Shown here: positions 1 to 7,495 of the stretch, piece after piece
How positions within the stretch are numbered: the stretch's first letter is position 1
Layout of the letters: every line of letters begins with the position of its first letter
Source: an uncultured Alphaproteobacteria bacterium
Lineage (GTDB): Bacteria > Pseudomonadota > Alphaproteobacteria > Bin65
Length of the DNA stretch: 36,550 nt
Direction of reading: 5' to 3'
NCBI GenBank assembly: GCA_947259335.1
Contig: CAMYMQ010000025.1
Coordinates: 1 to 36,550, forward strand
Notes under the pieces: model-generated
Told to the model about the DNA's origin: nothing
What the model saw: the letters and a program-made list of their open reading frames with translations, nothing else
The model's database searches: none
Position numbers and translations under genes: made by a program

Positions 1-1
1 C

Positions 2-52
2 GCCGACCCGGACGCCGTTCCCGTCGGCACCCAATTGAGGATCTATCGATGA
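2..52 (+). CDS. C-terminal tail of an upstream phage-like gene (partial)
   Basis: The frame entering the window reads about 16 codons ending in VGTQLRIYR and stops at TGA 50-52. That stop overlaps the ATG of the next gene at 49-51 (an ATGA overlap). The same tight coupling joins the next two genes, so this is probably the last stretch of a real upstream member of the same phage-type operon, perhaps an endolysin or a tail protein. Too little is visible to name a family. Confidence 0.4.
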   Translation, partial: ADPDAVPVGTQLRIYR

Positions 53-339
53 CCCGAACGCACCCCGCCGGAACCGGGCCGCGCGCGAGCGCCGGCCCCG
101 CAGACGCCTGCCCGGCGCCCGCCGATCCCGATCATCCGCAATGGAAACGGCGGCGCCGGCGCAACTCGACCCTCATGATCCTGGGCATCGGAATGTGCTG
201 CGGCGCCACCGCCGCCGGCATGGCCGGCGTGTCGAACGCGGTGCTGGCCAACGCGCTCTATGCCGGCGTCCTGCTCGCGGGCATGGGGGCCGGCCTCTAC
301 ACCTGGACCGCGCTCGATCGGCTGAGGCCGGGGCCATGA
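49..339 (+). CDS. Small two-TM membrane protein, holin-like
   Basis: A 96-residue protein. About 45 N-terminal residues are rich in Pro, Ala and Arg and end in a basic patch (KRRRRR). Two hydrophobic segments follow, at roughly residues 42-60 and 66-86, then a short tail. Size, topology and position just ahead of a spanin-like pair fit a phage holin, which would permeabilise the inner membrane at lysis. No conserved holin motif was recognised, so this rests on context. A weak GAGG lies 9 bases before the ATG. The stop overlaps the next start (ATGA), implying translational coupling. It could equally be an uncharacterised prophage membrane protein. Confidence 0.5.
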   Translation: MTRTHPAGTGPRASAGPADACPAPADPDHPQWKRRRRRNSTLMILGIGMCCGATAAGMAGVSNAVLANALYAGVLLAGMGAGLYTWTALDRLRPGP

Positions 340-605
340 TCGGCGCGATCCTCACCTGGCTGTTCACTCGGGACAGCGGCCGGGCCGTGCTGCTGGTGTT
401 GGGCGTTGTAACCCTGGGGCTCGGCGCCTGGGGCGCCAAGGCGCTCTATGACCGGGCGAAACGAACGGAGGGCCGGCAGGCCGAACGCAACGAGAGGCTA
501 CGCGACCATGTCGAAGCGATCGAAAACGGGCGTCTGGCGGAAGCTGACGTTGGCACTGGTTCTGACCGCGACCGGCGGCTGCGCGACAAATACCGCCGCG
601 ATTGA
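336..605 (+). CDS. Inner-membrane spanin candidate (Rz-like)
   Basis: An 89-residue protein with one N-terminal membrane segment (about residues 16-38) and a charged, helix-forming remainder rich in Arg, Glu and Asp. This is the layout of phage i-spanins, which anchor in the inner membrane and reach through the periplasm to an o-spanin lipoprotein to fuse the two membranes at lysis. The ATG at 336 overlaps the stop of the preceding gene. The gene for the lipoprotein partner starts inside this one in another reading frame (508) and runs past its end. That nesting is a hallmark of Rz/Rz1 pairs and is stronger evidence than the sequence itself. Confidence 0.6.
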   Translation: MIGAILTWLFTRDSGRAVLLVLGVVTLGLGAWGAKALYDRAKRTEGRQAERNERLRDHVEAIENGRLAEADVGTGSDRDRRLRDKYRRD

Positions 606-735
606 CACCGCGTGCTCGCTGTTCGGGCCGATAAAATGGTCATCCCGCGACACGGCGGAGACCCGGCGGCAGGTCGGCGTGCACAATTCGAAGTGGGAAT
701 GCCGCTGCCGGCAGGATTGCCCCGGCGGCCCCTGA
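508..735 (+). CDS. Outer-membrane spanin lipoprotein candidate (Rz1-like), nested start
   Basis: A 75-residue protein with a basic N-terminus, a hydrophobic signal and a lipobox ending in Cys25 (ATGGC), leaving a mature lipoprotein of about 50 residues. After it comes a Cys, then PIKWSSRDTAETRRQV and HN, and a final Cys-rich tail. The W-S-x-x-DT-x-x-T-x-x-QV-x-x-HN pattern resembles, from memory, small proteins at the end of phage lysis cassettes. It begins in a +1-type frame inside the i-spanin candidate and ends 130 bases beyond it. The tail has four Cys, so disulphides are possible. It is the last gene before the convergent lipid A cluster. Confidence 0.6.
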   Translation: MSKRSKTGVWRKLTLALVLTATGGCATNTAAIDTACSLFGPIKWSSRDTAETRRQVGVHNSKWECRCRQDCPGGP

Positions 736-748
736 CCGGACCGGCGGC

Positions 749-1771
749 TCAGATTTCGGCCACGATCTTGCCGAAGACGTCGCGCGACCGGAGCCGCTCG
801 ATGGCGACCGGGAACTCCTCCAGCCTGATCGTGGTGTCGATCACCGGGGTGATGCCCTCGGCCATCTTGGCGAGGCTGTCGACGCAGTTCTGCACGCTCG
901 ACCCGAACGAGCCGAAGATGCGCAGCTGCTGTTGGAAGATTTGATAGAGGTTGGTCTTGGCGCTGATCCCGGTGGTCGAGCCGCAGGTGACCAGCCGGCC
1001 GCCGCGCCGCAGCGACAACAGGCTACCGGCCCAGGTGTCGACACCGACATGCTCGAAGACCACGTCCACGCCCTGCTTCCCGGTCAACCGGCGGACCCTG
1101 CCCTCGAACCGCTCCTCGCGGTAGTTGATGACGTGGTCCGCGCCGAGCGCCCCGGCCTGCTCGACCTTGGCGTCGCTGCCCACGGTGGTGATCACGGTCG
1201 CGCCGATCTGCTTGGCCATCTTGATCGCGGTCGAGCCGATGCCGCTGCCCCCGGCATGGACGAGGATGGTCTCGCCCGGCTCCAGCTTCGCGTTGTCGAA
1301 CAGCATGTGCTGGACGGTCGCGAAGGTGACGGTGGTGCAGGCGGCCTGGATATGGCTGACGCCGCCGGGCACCGGAATGATCCGTTTGGCGGGCGCCTTA
1401 ACCCGCTCGCAGGCCAGCCCGTCGACGTGGAAGCCCATGATGCCGCCGATGTCGAGGCAGAGATTCTCCTGCCCGGCCTGGCAGCGCTTGCAGGTGCCGC
1501 AGAACAAGCCCGGATAGACGACGACCGGGTCGCCAACCTTCACATGAGCGACGTCGGGCCCGACCGCCTCGACCACGCCGGCGCCCTCGACGCCCACCGT
1601 CAAGGGCAGCTGCCGCTTGGCGAAGGCCATGCCGCGAAAGCCGAACAGGTCGATGTGGTTGAGCGAAACGGCCTTCATGGCCACCAGCACCTCGTCGCCT
1701 TCGGGCGGCGTCGGCGCATCGGCAACGGTCATCTCGACCTGTTCTTCGGTAATCAGGCGTAGGGCGCGCAC
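749..1771 (-). CDS. adh2XL: MDR-family reductase of the lipid A VLCFA cluster (Adh2XL-like)
   Basis: A 340-residue medium-chain dehydrogenase/reductase and the last gene of the acpXL cluster. The four Cys of the structural zinc lobe are present (C91, C94, C97, C105), as is a nucleotide-binding glycine motif (GGSGIG, about residue 174). The two usual catalytic-zinc ligands are missing: N38 stands where the Cys would be (SLNHID) and V61 where the His would be (GVEG in place of GHEG). It is therefore unlikely to be a true zinc alcohol dehydrogenase. The pattern resembles quinone/enoyl reductases, so I infer that it reduces the enoyl-ACP intermediate during chain elongation. In rhizobia the equivalent gene is adh2XL. 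Start ATG 1771 is 50 bases after the fabF1XL stop. Confidence 0.8.
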   Translation of the reverse strand: MRALRLITEEQVEMTVADAPTPPEGDEVLVAMKAVSLNHIDLFGFRGMAFAKRQLPLTVGVEGAGVVEAVGPDVAHVKVGDPVVVYPGLFCGTCKRCQAGQENLCLDIGGIMGFHVDGLACERVKAPAKRIIPVPGGVSHIQAACTTVTFATVQHMLFDNAKLEPGETILVHAGGSGIGSTAIKMAKQIGATVITTVGSDAKVEQAGALGADHVINYREERFEGRVRRLTGKQGVDVVFEHVGVDTWAGSLLSLRRGGRLVTCGSTTGISAKTNLYQIFQQQLRIFGSFGSSVQNCVDSLAKMAEGITPVIDTTIRLEEFPVAIERLRSRDVFGKIVAEI

Positions 1772-1821
1772 GGTCGGTCGGCTCCTGTCGGCATGTCGGG
1801 ATTTGCGATCGGCAGGACGGG

Positions 1822-3096
1822 TCAGGCGTCCGGGTGGCCGATCAGCAGGCTCACATTCTGGCCGCCGAAGCCGAACGAGTTCGACAAGGCAAAGGTGGCC
1901 TGCTGCTTGCGCGCCTGGTTCGGCACCACGTCGAGTTCGATCGCCGGATCGGGCTCATCGTAGTTGATGGTCGGCGGCAGGATCCCGTCGGCGAGCGTCT
2001 TGACCGTGATCACGGCTTCGACCGCGCCGGCGGCGGTCAGGGTATGGCCGAGCATCGACTTGTTCGAGCTGACCGCCAGCGACGCCTTGTGGTCGCCGAA
2101 CACCTCGGAAATGCCGAAGTGCTCCATCTTGTCGTTCTCGGACGTGCCCGTCCCGTGGGCGTTGATATAGTCGATGTCCGTCGGCGACAGGCCGGCATCG
2201 TCGATCGCGCCCCGGATGCAGCGGATGATCGCCCGGCCGTTGGGGTTCGAGCGGGTGCGGTGGAAGGTGTCCGCCGCCTCGCCGCAGCCCAGCAGATAGG
2301 CGAGAATGGTCGCGCCGCGCGCCTTGGCGTGTTCGGGATCCTCGAGCACCAGCGCCGCGGCGCCTTCGGCCATGACGAAGCCGTCACGGTTCTTCGAGAA
2401 CGGACGCGCCGCCTTTTCCGGCGGATCGTTCTTGGTCGACAGCGCGGACAGGAGCGCGAAGCGGATCAGGGTCTCTTCGTTGATCGAACCGTCGGTGCCG
2501 ACGCACAAGGCGGCGGGCCGCTCGCCGCGGCGGACCGCTTCGACCCCGAGCTGGATCGCCGAGGCGCCGGAGGCGCACGCCGTGGTCAACGTGATCGGCG
2601 AGCCGCTGCAGCCGTAGTTCTCGGCGAGCCGGTCCGCCAAGGTCCCGTTCATGAAGTCTTCGTGGTACGAGAAATACGCGCCGTCCGGCGTGTCGATCGG
2701 CCGCCGTGCATAGGGGCTGGTCTCGCCCGGGGAGCAATGTTCCGCCAGAAACTGGCGCGCCATCCAGTCGTGCTCGATCGGCGGCGCCGCCACGAACAGG
2801 TCTCCCGGGAACACGCCGTCGTCGCCGAAGCCGCTCTGTCCGACGGCTTCGGCCACTGCCATATCGGCCATGGCGTAGCTGATCGCCGGCATGTTCGCGG
2901 TCTCGAGTTCCAGATCGTCGACGGTTCCCGCGATCTTGGTGCGCAGCCCTTCGGTCGAGAAGCGGGTGATCTCGTGAATGCCCGAGTCGCCCGCCAGCAG
3001 CCGCGGCCAATTGGCGTCGACGCCCCGGCCAAGCGAGGTGATCATCCCGATGCCGGTGATTGCGACCCTGCCGGCACCACCCTTGCGTTCAGCCAT
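1822..3096 (-). CDS. fabF1XL: Beta-ketoacyl-ACP synthase, catalytic partner (FabF1XL)
   Basis: A 424-residue KAS II-type condensing enzyme. It keeps all the usual active-site residues: C174 in TACASG, H314 in NAHGTGTSENDK, K346 and H351 in SNKSMLGH. It would catalyse the decarboxylative condensation of malonyl-ACP with an acyl chain carried on AcpXL, extending the special long-chain acid of lipid A. Its start (ATG 3096) overlaps the end of fabF2XL by 8 bases, so the two KAS-like proteins are translated as a coupled pair. This is the only one of the two that can be catalytic in the normal way. Length is normal for FabF. Confidence 0.88.
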   Translation of the reverse strand: MAERKGGAGRVAITGIGMITSLGRGVDANWPRLLAGDSGIHEITRFSTEGLRTKIAGTVDDLELETANMPAISYAMADMAVAEAVGQSGFGDDGVFPGDLFVAAPPIEHDWMARQFLAEHCSPGETSPYARRPIDTPDGAYFSYHEDFMNGTLADRLAENYGCSGSPITLTTACASGASAIQLGVEAVRRGERPAALCVGTDGSINEETLIRFALLSALSTKNDPPEKAARPFSKNRDGFVMAEGAAALVLEDPEHAKARGATILAYLLGCGEAADTFHRTRSNPNGRAIIRCIRGAIDDAGLSPTDIDYINAHGTGTSENDKMEHFGISEVFGDHKASLAVSSNKSMLGHTLTAAGAVEAVITVKTLADGILPPTINYDEPDPAIELDVVPNQARKQQATFALSNSFGFGGQNVSLLIGHPDA

Positions 3097-4315
3097 CGGC
3101 CTTCTCCAGGAGGGCCATGCCCTCCCCCTTCAAATGTCCCCATCCGGTGACGAGGATCTGGTTCACCTCGCGGTCGTCCGCGTCCGCTTCCAACGGTTCA
3201 TCCGTCGCCAGGGGCGGGAACATCCGCGACCGCTCCAGGCAGTCTAGCCCGAGGATGATGTTCTGGAGAAACGCCGCCTCGACGGCGTGGCCGACCGCCT
3301 CGCCGGTGCCGCGCACGACGGCGTCGGGCCGCTCGTGGAGAACGGATTCCAGAAAGCCCTTTTCCTCAGCCGTAATCGTGCCGGACCCACAGGCCCCGCT
3401 CAGGATGCCGACCCCCCCGTCGCCCATCGATGCCTTGATCCGCCCGAACTGGCCACTGGCGGTTGCCTTGGCCGCTCCGGGCACGCGCCTGGTCCGGTCG
3501 CTCTCGACGGCGGACAGGCGGCCGAGAACCCGAGCGCCGCGTTCGGCGGCGCTTTGCTCGGATTCGAGCACCAGGAAGGCCCCCGCGCTGCCGAGGCAAA
3601 TACCCGCGTCCGGCCGGTGCCACAGCCCGGCATAGTCGTCGCGCAGGAGCAGGCCGGCAGCGTGGTACATCAGATGCAGGTCGGGCCGCTCGGCGTTGAA
3701 GCCGGCGCCGACCAGAAAGATGTCGCCCTGCCCCGCCTCGATCTTGTCGAAGGCGATCCGGAGGGCATCGATGCCCGCGCTCTCTTCGCCCATGAAGGTC
3801 CGGCTCGATCCCGAGACGCCGTGGACGATGGAGATGTTGCCCGCAAACAGGTTCGGCAACTGGGCCAGGAACAGCGTCGGGCGCAGCCCGTCCGCCATTT
3901 CACGGTTGAGGTAGGCGCCCTTGTCGTTCGCGCCCGGCAGCCCCTTGACGATCTGCTCGTCGAGGCTCCAGTCCCGCTCGCCGCCGCCGGCCGCCACGAT
4001 CATGTGGGTCTGCTCGAGCAGCGCCTCTTCGCCCTTGATACCGGCCTGTTCCAGCGCGACGCCGGCGGCATGGACGCCATAGAGCATCATCGGCCCCATG
4101 GCGCGCTGGTCGCCGGGTTTCGGGATCTGGACAGACGGGTCGAAATCGCCGATGGGATACGTGAAGAAGGGCGCGTAGGTCTCGTGATCGACCCGCGCCG
4201 GGCGGCCGGCGCCGTCGCCTAGCGCGGCCCAGCGGCTTTCGGCATCCCCGCCGATCGGCGAGACCAGGCCCGCGCCCGTGATGCAAACGCGGCGGGAAGG
4301 TTCGGAACCAGTCAT
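3089..4315 (-). CDS. fabF2XL: Degenerate ketosynthase-like protein (FabF2XL), lacks nucleophile Cys
   Basis: A 408-residue thiolase-fold KAS homologue between fabZXL and fabF1XL. The N-terminal KAS signature is present (RRVCITGAGLVSPIGG), and so is the distal GH motif (H343 in VGHAVEA). The nucleophile region reads HGVSGSSRTFMGEE, with no Cys between residues 12 and 239. The first catalytic His is replaced by Cys (C309 in GACGSGT). It therefore cannot condense in the standard way. By analogy with type II PKS chain-length factors, which are also inactive KS relatives encoded next to and overlapping the active KS, I infer a heterodimer with FabF1XL that sets chain length. The start abuts the fabZXL stop. 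Confidence 0.82.
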   Translation of the reverse strand: MTGSEPSRRVCITGAGLVSPIGGDAESRWAALGDGAGRPARVDHETYAPFFTYPIGDFDPSVQIPKPGDQRAMGPMMLYGVHAAGVALEQAGIKGEEALLEQTHMIVAAGGGERDWSLDEQIVKGLPGANDKGAYLNREMADGLRPTLFLAQLPNLFAGNISIVHGVSGSSRTFMGEESAGIDALRIAFDKIEAGQGDIFLVGAGFNAERPDLHLMYHAAGLLLRDDYAGLWHRPDAGICLGSAGAFLVLESEQSAAERGARVLGRLSAVESDRTRRVPGAAKATASGQFGRIKASMGDGGVGILSGACGSGTITAEEKGFLESVLHERPDAVVRGTGEAVGHAVEAAFLQNIILGLDCLERSRMFPPLATDEPLEADADDREVNQILVTGWGHLKGEGMALLEKADG

Positions 4316-4774
4316 CTAGCGAACGCCCACCGAAGCCGCATGAGCCCTGACGGTCGCCCGGAGATCGTCGGTCGGAAACGGCATCGTGCGAAAACGCAAC
4401 TCGGCCTCCGCGATTTTCTGTTCGTCCTGTGTCGACTTCACGCTCGCCCTCGTGACTGCGAATCCGGAACCTTCATGGACCAGTTCCCCCTCGACCGTCA
4501 AATCGGTGCCGGGCTCCACGAACGTTCGGATCTTGGCCTTTTCGATCTGGATCAGGAAAGGCAGCCGTTCGAAATCCTGCATGGACAGCAATAGGTATCC
4601 CGACGTCTGCGCCATCGATTCGACGAGCAGCGTGCCCGGCATCAACGGATGCCCCGGAAAGTGTCCTTCGAAAATCGTCGACGTGTCGGGCACCCTCGCC
4701 GCGCAACGGACGCGCCCGGTCTCGCGGTCAATCTCGATGACCCGGTCGACGAGCTGGAAGTATTCGAGAATCAT
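4316..4774 (-). CDS. fabZXL: 3-hydroxyacyl-ACP dehydratase, FabZ family (FabZXL)
   Basis: A 152-residue single hot-dog protein. The FabZ active-site motifs are intact: GHFPGHPLMPG with H38, and VESMAQ with E52. It removes water from the 3-hydroxyacyl-ACP made during elongation of the very-long-chain acid on AcpXL. The frame is open further upstream, but the ATG at 4774 gives the family's normal N-terminus (ILEYFQLVDRV) and a normal length. It lies 32 bases after acpXL and ends directly at the start of fabF2XL, so it belongs to the same operon. Confidence 0.87.
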   Translation of the reverse strand: MILEYFQLVDRVIEIDRETGRVRCAARVPDTSTIFEGHFPGHPLMPGTLLVESMAQTSGYLLLSMQDFERLPFLIQIEKAKIRTFVEPGTDLTVEGELVHEGSGFAVTRASVKSTQDEQKIAEAELRFRTMPFPTDDLRATVRAHAASVGVR

Positions 4775-4806
4775 CGATTGCAGCAAAGGCCTGTCGGCCG
4801 CTGCCC

Positions 4807-5097
4807 CTATGCCTTGGCGGCGACCAGTTCGTCTATCCGGGTCACGAGATTCTTCATCACGAAGAATTCTTCCGCATCGGCACGGCCCTCGTTGACGTCC
4901 TCCATCCACTGCTCGACCGGCATCTTGATGCCGAACCGCTTGTCGATTTCGAAGGTCACGTCGAGGAAGTCGAGGCTGTCGATGCCCAGATCGTTGATCG
5001 CGTGGGCATCGGGCGAGATCGACTCGCGATCGATGCTGCTGACCTCGGCGATGATGTCAGCGACGGTGTTGTAGGTCTCTTCGTTGTAATCGGCCAT
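4807..5097 (-). CDS. acpXL: Acyl carrier protein for very-long-chain lipid A acid (AcpXL)
   Basis: A 96-residue acidic carrier protein, longer than the roughly 78-residue housekeeping AcpP. The phosphopantetheine attachment site is S41 in the [11 protein letters not shown] motif. The C-terminal extension (about residues 63-96) is typical of AcpXL. It carries the growing C26-C28 chain for delivery to lipid A. GGAG lies 7-10 bases before the ATG. A likely promoter with a perfect TTGACA lies about 70 bases upstream, so the acp-fabZ-fabF2-fabF1-adh unit may be transcribed separately from lpxXL, which ends about 200 bases before it. Confidence 0.88.
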   Translation of the reverse strand: MADYNEETYNTVADIIAEVSSIDRESISPDAHAINDLGIDSLDFLDVTFEIDKRFGIKMPVEQWMEDVNEGRADAEEFFVMKNLVTRIDELVAAKA

Positions 5098-5140
5098 AGT
5101 CGTCTCCGGCGCGGCTTAGGCCGCAGCGTGGTTGGGCCCG

Positions 5141-5169
5141 GTTTTCCGGTGTGAGCGCGACTCTGTCAA
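5141..5169 (-). promoter_or_regulatory. Candidate promoter for the acpXL operon
   Basis: On the minus strand a perfect TTGACA (-35) lies at 5164-5169. After 17 bases comes GAAAAC at 5141-5146, a poor -10 match. It sits 44-72 bases before the acpXL ATG, inside the 205-base gap after lpxXL. The -35 match and spacing are good and the -10 is weak, so this is only a candidate. Confidence 0.35.
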
Positions 5170-5302
5170 GTCCGCGCGGGAGCGGCAGCTCGTGCGCGGA
5201 CGAGCATAGGCGCCGTGATTTGAACTTCGGCCTCATCCTACTGATAAGGATTGCCAATCACAATCGATGCGGCGTTATGCCATGTCCCCGCGGCATGGCG
5301 CG

Positions 5303-6268
5303 CTAATCCGGCCACCGGCGGTGAAGCCAGAGCCACTGATCGGGCCGCTCCCGCACCCAGCCTTCGACGGTCTGGTTGACCGTGGCCATGATGCGGCGAA
5401 CGTCCTCTTCCTCGTTCCCGGTTTTTTCGATCTTGAGGGGAGGCGTCACCGTGATGGCGAACCGGCGGCCCCCGAGCCGCTGGACCCAGGCGCCTTGGAC
5501 CGGGCAGTCGAAGCGCAGCGCGAGCTTGGCCAGGGTGGTTCCGGTCATTGCCGGCCGGCCGAAGAAGTCGACCGGGATGCCGCGATTCTGCTTCTGGTCG
5601 ATCAGCAGCCCCAGACGTCCGCCTTCGCGCATCACCCGGCCGGCCGCGGCGGCGCCCTCGAAGCCCTTGGGAAGCAGCGCGACCATGCCCTGGCGCAGCC
5701 GTTCGACCAAGCGCGCCACATAGGGATTGTTCGGCGTCCGGAACACGACCGAGGTGAAGACGCCGAACCGCGAGGCACCGACCGGCAACAATTCCCAGTT
5801 GCCCATGTGGGCGGTGAAGATGATGAGCGGCCCTTCGGTGACCTGGAAATCGAGGAAGTTCTGGACACCCCGGATCTCGATATTGCCGGACTTCACCGTC
5901 ATGTCCTCGCCACGCTCACGCGCCGCGAACAGGCGGTCCAGGCCGATCTTGTGAACGGCCTCGTTCAGATTGGCGTCCCACAGGTGGCGGATATGGACGC
6001 TCTCGCCCACCACCCTCCCGAGATTATCCCACATGCCGCGAAGGATGCGCCGCTGCTCCGCCCCCGACGCGTCGGGTAGCGCGCGCGCGATGTTGCGCCG
6101 GGCGCGCTTGTTGACCGGCAACAGGGGCCCGAGCGTCCGGCCCACGAAGCCGCCGACGGCCGAGGCGACCGGCAGGGGAACGAGCCGCATCAGCCCCATG
6201 ACACCGTAGACGAGGCCAGCTTCCAGCACATGGCGGACCCGGATTATCGCGGACCGGCGGCGGATCAT
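5303..6268 (-). CDS. lpxXL: Lipid A late acyltransferase, LpxL/HtrB family (LpxXL)
   Basis: A 321-residue LpxL/HtrB-family acyltransferase. The catalytic HX4E motif is present (H154-E159 in AHMGNWE), with an N-terminal hydrophobic segment at about residues 14-34 and further family blocks around GLLIDQKQNRG and QWLWLHRRW. It is placed to move the very-long-chain acyl group from AcpXL onto the lipid A precursor at the inner membrane. The ATG at 6268 was chosen because the longer open frame upstream has no family similarity. In rhizobia lpxXL is usually the last gene of this cluster; here it lies upstream of acpXL with a 205-base gap. Confidence 0.85.
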   Translation of the reverse strand: MIRRRSAIIRVRHVLEAGLVYGVMGLMRLVPLPVASAVGGFVGRTLGPLLPVNKRARRNIARALPDASGAEQRRILRGMWDNLGRVVGESVHIRHLWDANLNEAVHKIGLDRLFAARERGEDMTVKSGNIEIRGVQNFLDFQVTEGPLIIFTAHMGNWELLPVGASRFGVFTSVVFRTPNNPYVARLVERLRQGMVALLPKGFEGAAAAGRVMREGGRLGLLIDQKQNRGIPVDFFGRPAMTGTTLAKLALRFDCPVQGAWVQRLGGRRFAITVTPPLKIEKTGNEEEDVRRIMATVNQTVEGWVRERPDQWLWLHRRWPD

Positions 6269-6487
6269 GAATGTCCGAATGTTGAACGGGGCATCGCGAG
6301 CGGGACCGACCGAGCAAGAAACAGGGTGGAAGGGAACGGAGCACCCGGCGCCGACGGGCCCCGAGCGGCAATTTCGCAGGATTGATACCACCCTTGTCTG
6401 CCGCGAACCAAGCCGGTCGCCCCGTGGCGGAGCCCAGAGCCAGAGCGACGGCAGGGTTGCAGTGTACCGGGTTCTTATAGACCGCGA

Positions 6488-6496
6488 AGTGCACTA
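6488..6496 (+). promoter_or_regulatory. Shared operator candidate AGTGCACTA, upstream of cupin 1
   Basis: AGTGCACTA followed by TATT lies 71 bases before the ATG of the plus-strand cupin gene, in the 298-base divergent region with lpxXL. The same nine bases, followed by ATATT, precede the paralogous cupin gene 5 kb away (11924-11932). A shared near-palindrome in front of two paralogues suggests one common regulator. Confidence 0.5.
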
Positions 6497-6566
6497 TATT
6501 GGGGGCATAAAAGGCCAGCGCTGTGCCAAGACAATGGCCACGCGACATCTAGGGAGTTTCCGAGCC

Positions 6567-7427
6567 ATGTCCGTCACCGTCGTCCCCATCGAAACTGTTC
6601 CCGAAATCGAGAAGATCCACCCGCGCCAGGGCAAGTTCCTGTTCCGCCGGCTGCTCAAGGGCGAAGACGGTTCGCCGAACAATTTCACGTTCGAGATGTC
6701 GCGAACCTATGCGGACTTCTACTCCCCGCGCCATCGCCACAACTTCGATCAGTTCCGGTTCCAGCTGGAAGGCGATTTCAGCTTCAGCCGTGACGGCAAG
6801 TCCAAGCCCGGAACCCTGATCTACCATCCCGAGAGCGCGCCCTACGGCCCCCAGTCTTCGGACGAAGAGGCGGTGGTGCTGGTGCTGCAGTTCGGCGGCG
6901 CGAGCGGCAACGGCTATGTCTCCTCTACAGAACAGAAGGCGGCGATCGAGGAGCTGGAAAAGCACGGCACCTTCGCCAACGGCGCCTACACGCGGATCGA
7001 CGAGAACGGCAAGAAGGTCAACAAGGACGCCTTCGAGGCGGTGTGGGAACAGGTCAACGGACGGCCGATCAACTATGCCAAGCCGCGCTATCAGGGGCCG
7101 ATCTTCATGCACCAGGACAGCTATTCCTGGGTTCCGGTCGACGGCAATCCCGGCGTCTCGCAGAAGCTGATGGGCGTGTTCACGGAACGGCGCACCGAGG
7201 CCGGCTTCCTGCGCCTCGAAGCGGGCGCCTCTTGCGAGCTGTCAGGTCCCAAGCTCTATTTCGTCACCAGCGGCGCCGGGTCGGTGAGCGATGCCGCCGT
7301 GGCCAAACACACGTCGATCCACGTCGAGGCCGGTGACCGGGCGACGATCACGGCCATGGAGCCGATCGAAATGCTCTTCCTGGGACTGCCGAACTTCGAG
7401 GAAAAGGAATTGCGGAAGGCGGCCTGA
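6567..7427 (+). CDS. Bicupin protein of unknown function, paralogue 1
   Basis: A 286-residue cytoplasmic protein (no signal peptide) with two cupin-like halves. The first half has RHRHNFDQ...EG, the HxH of cupin motif 1, but the usual metal-binding Glu is Gln (HxHxxxQ). The motif 2 region reads PYGPQ, so the usual His is also Gln. The second half (from about residue 170) has no clear metal site. A paralogue of exactly the same length with the same substitutions lies at 11030-11890. AGGGAG 10 bases before ATG 6567 supports this start over longer ones. The gene is followed by a strong terminator. Enzyme or sensor, the function is unknown; context suggests metabolism of the substrate of the ABC importer next door. 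Confidence 0.8.
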   Translation: MSVTVVPIETVPEIEKIHPRQGKFLFRRLLKGEDGSPNNFTFEMSRTYADFYSPRHRHNFDQFRFQLEGDFSFSRDGKSKPGTLIYHPESAPYGPQSSDEEAVVLVLQFGGASGNGYVSSTEQKAAIEELEKHGTFANGAYTRIDENGKKVNKDAFEAVWEQVNGRPINYAKPRYQGPIFMHQDSYSWVPVDGNPGVSQKLMGVFTERRTEAGFLRLEAGASCELSGPKLYFVTSGAGSVSDAAVAKHTSIHVEAGDRATITAMEPIEMLFLGLPNFEEKELRKAA

Positions 7428-7451
7428 CCGCCCCGTAGTCTCAGACGATTG

Positions 7452-7483
7452 CGGCCGGCGTCCTCGGGGCGCCGGCCGTTTTT
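7452..7483 (+). terminator. Rho-independent terminator after cupin 1
   Basis: A perfect 9-bp GC stem, CGGCCGGCG (7452-7460) with CGCCGGCCG (7470-7478), encloses a 9-base loop and is followed directly by TTTTT (7479-7483). It lies 25 bases after the cupin stop. The T run is on the plus strand only, so it terminates the cupin transcript and shields the convergent ABC operon. Confidence 0.9.
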
Positions 7484-7495
7484 CATTCGCCGCCC

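Noticed and set aside
5239-5263. GATTG...CAATC inverted repeat before acpXL (possible Fur/Irr-type box)
   Set aside because: Arms of only 5 bases with a 7-base spacer; a poor match to iron-box consensus and easily due to chance.
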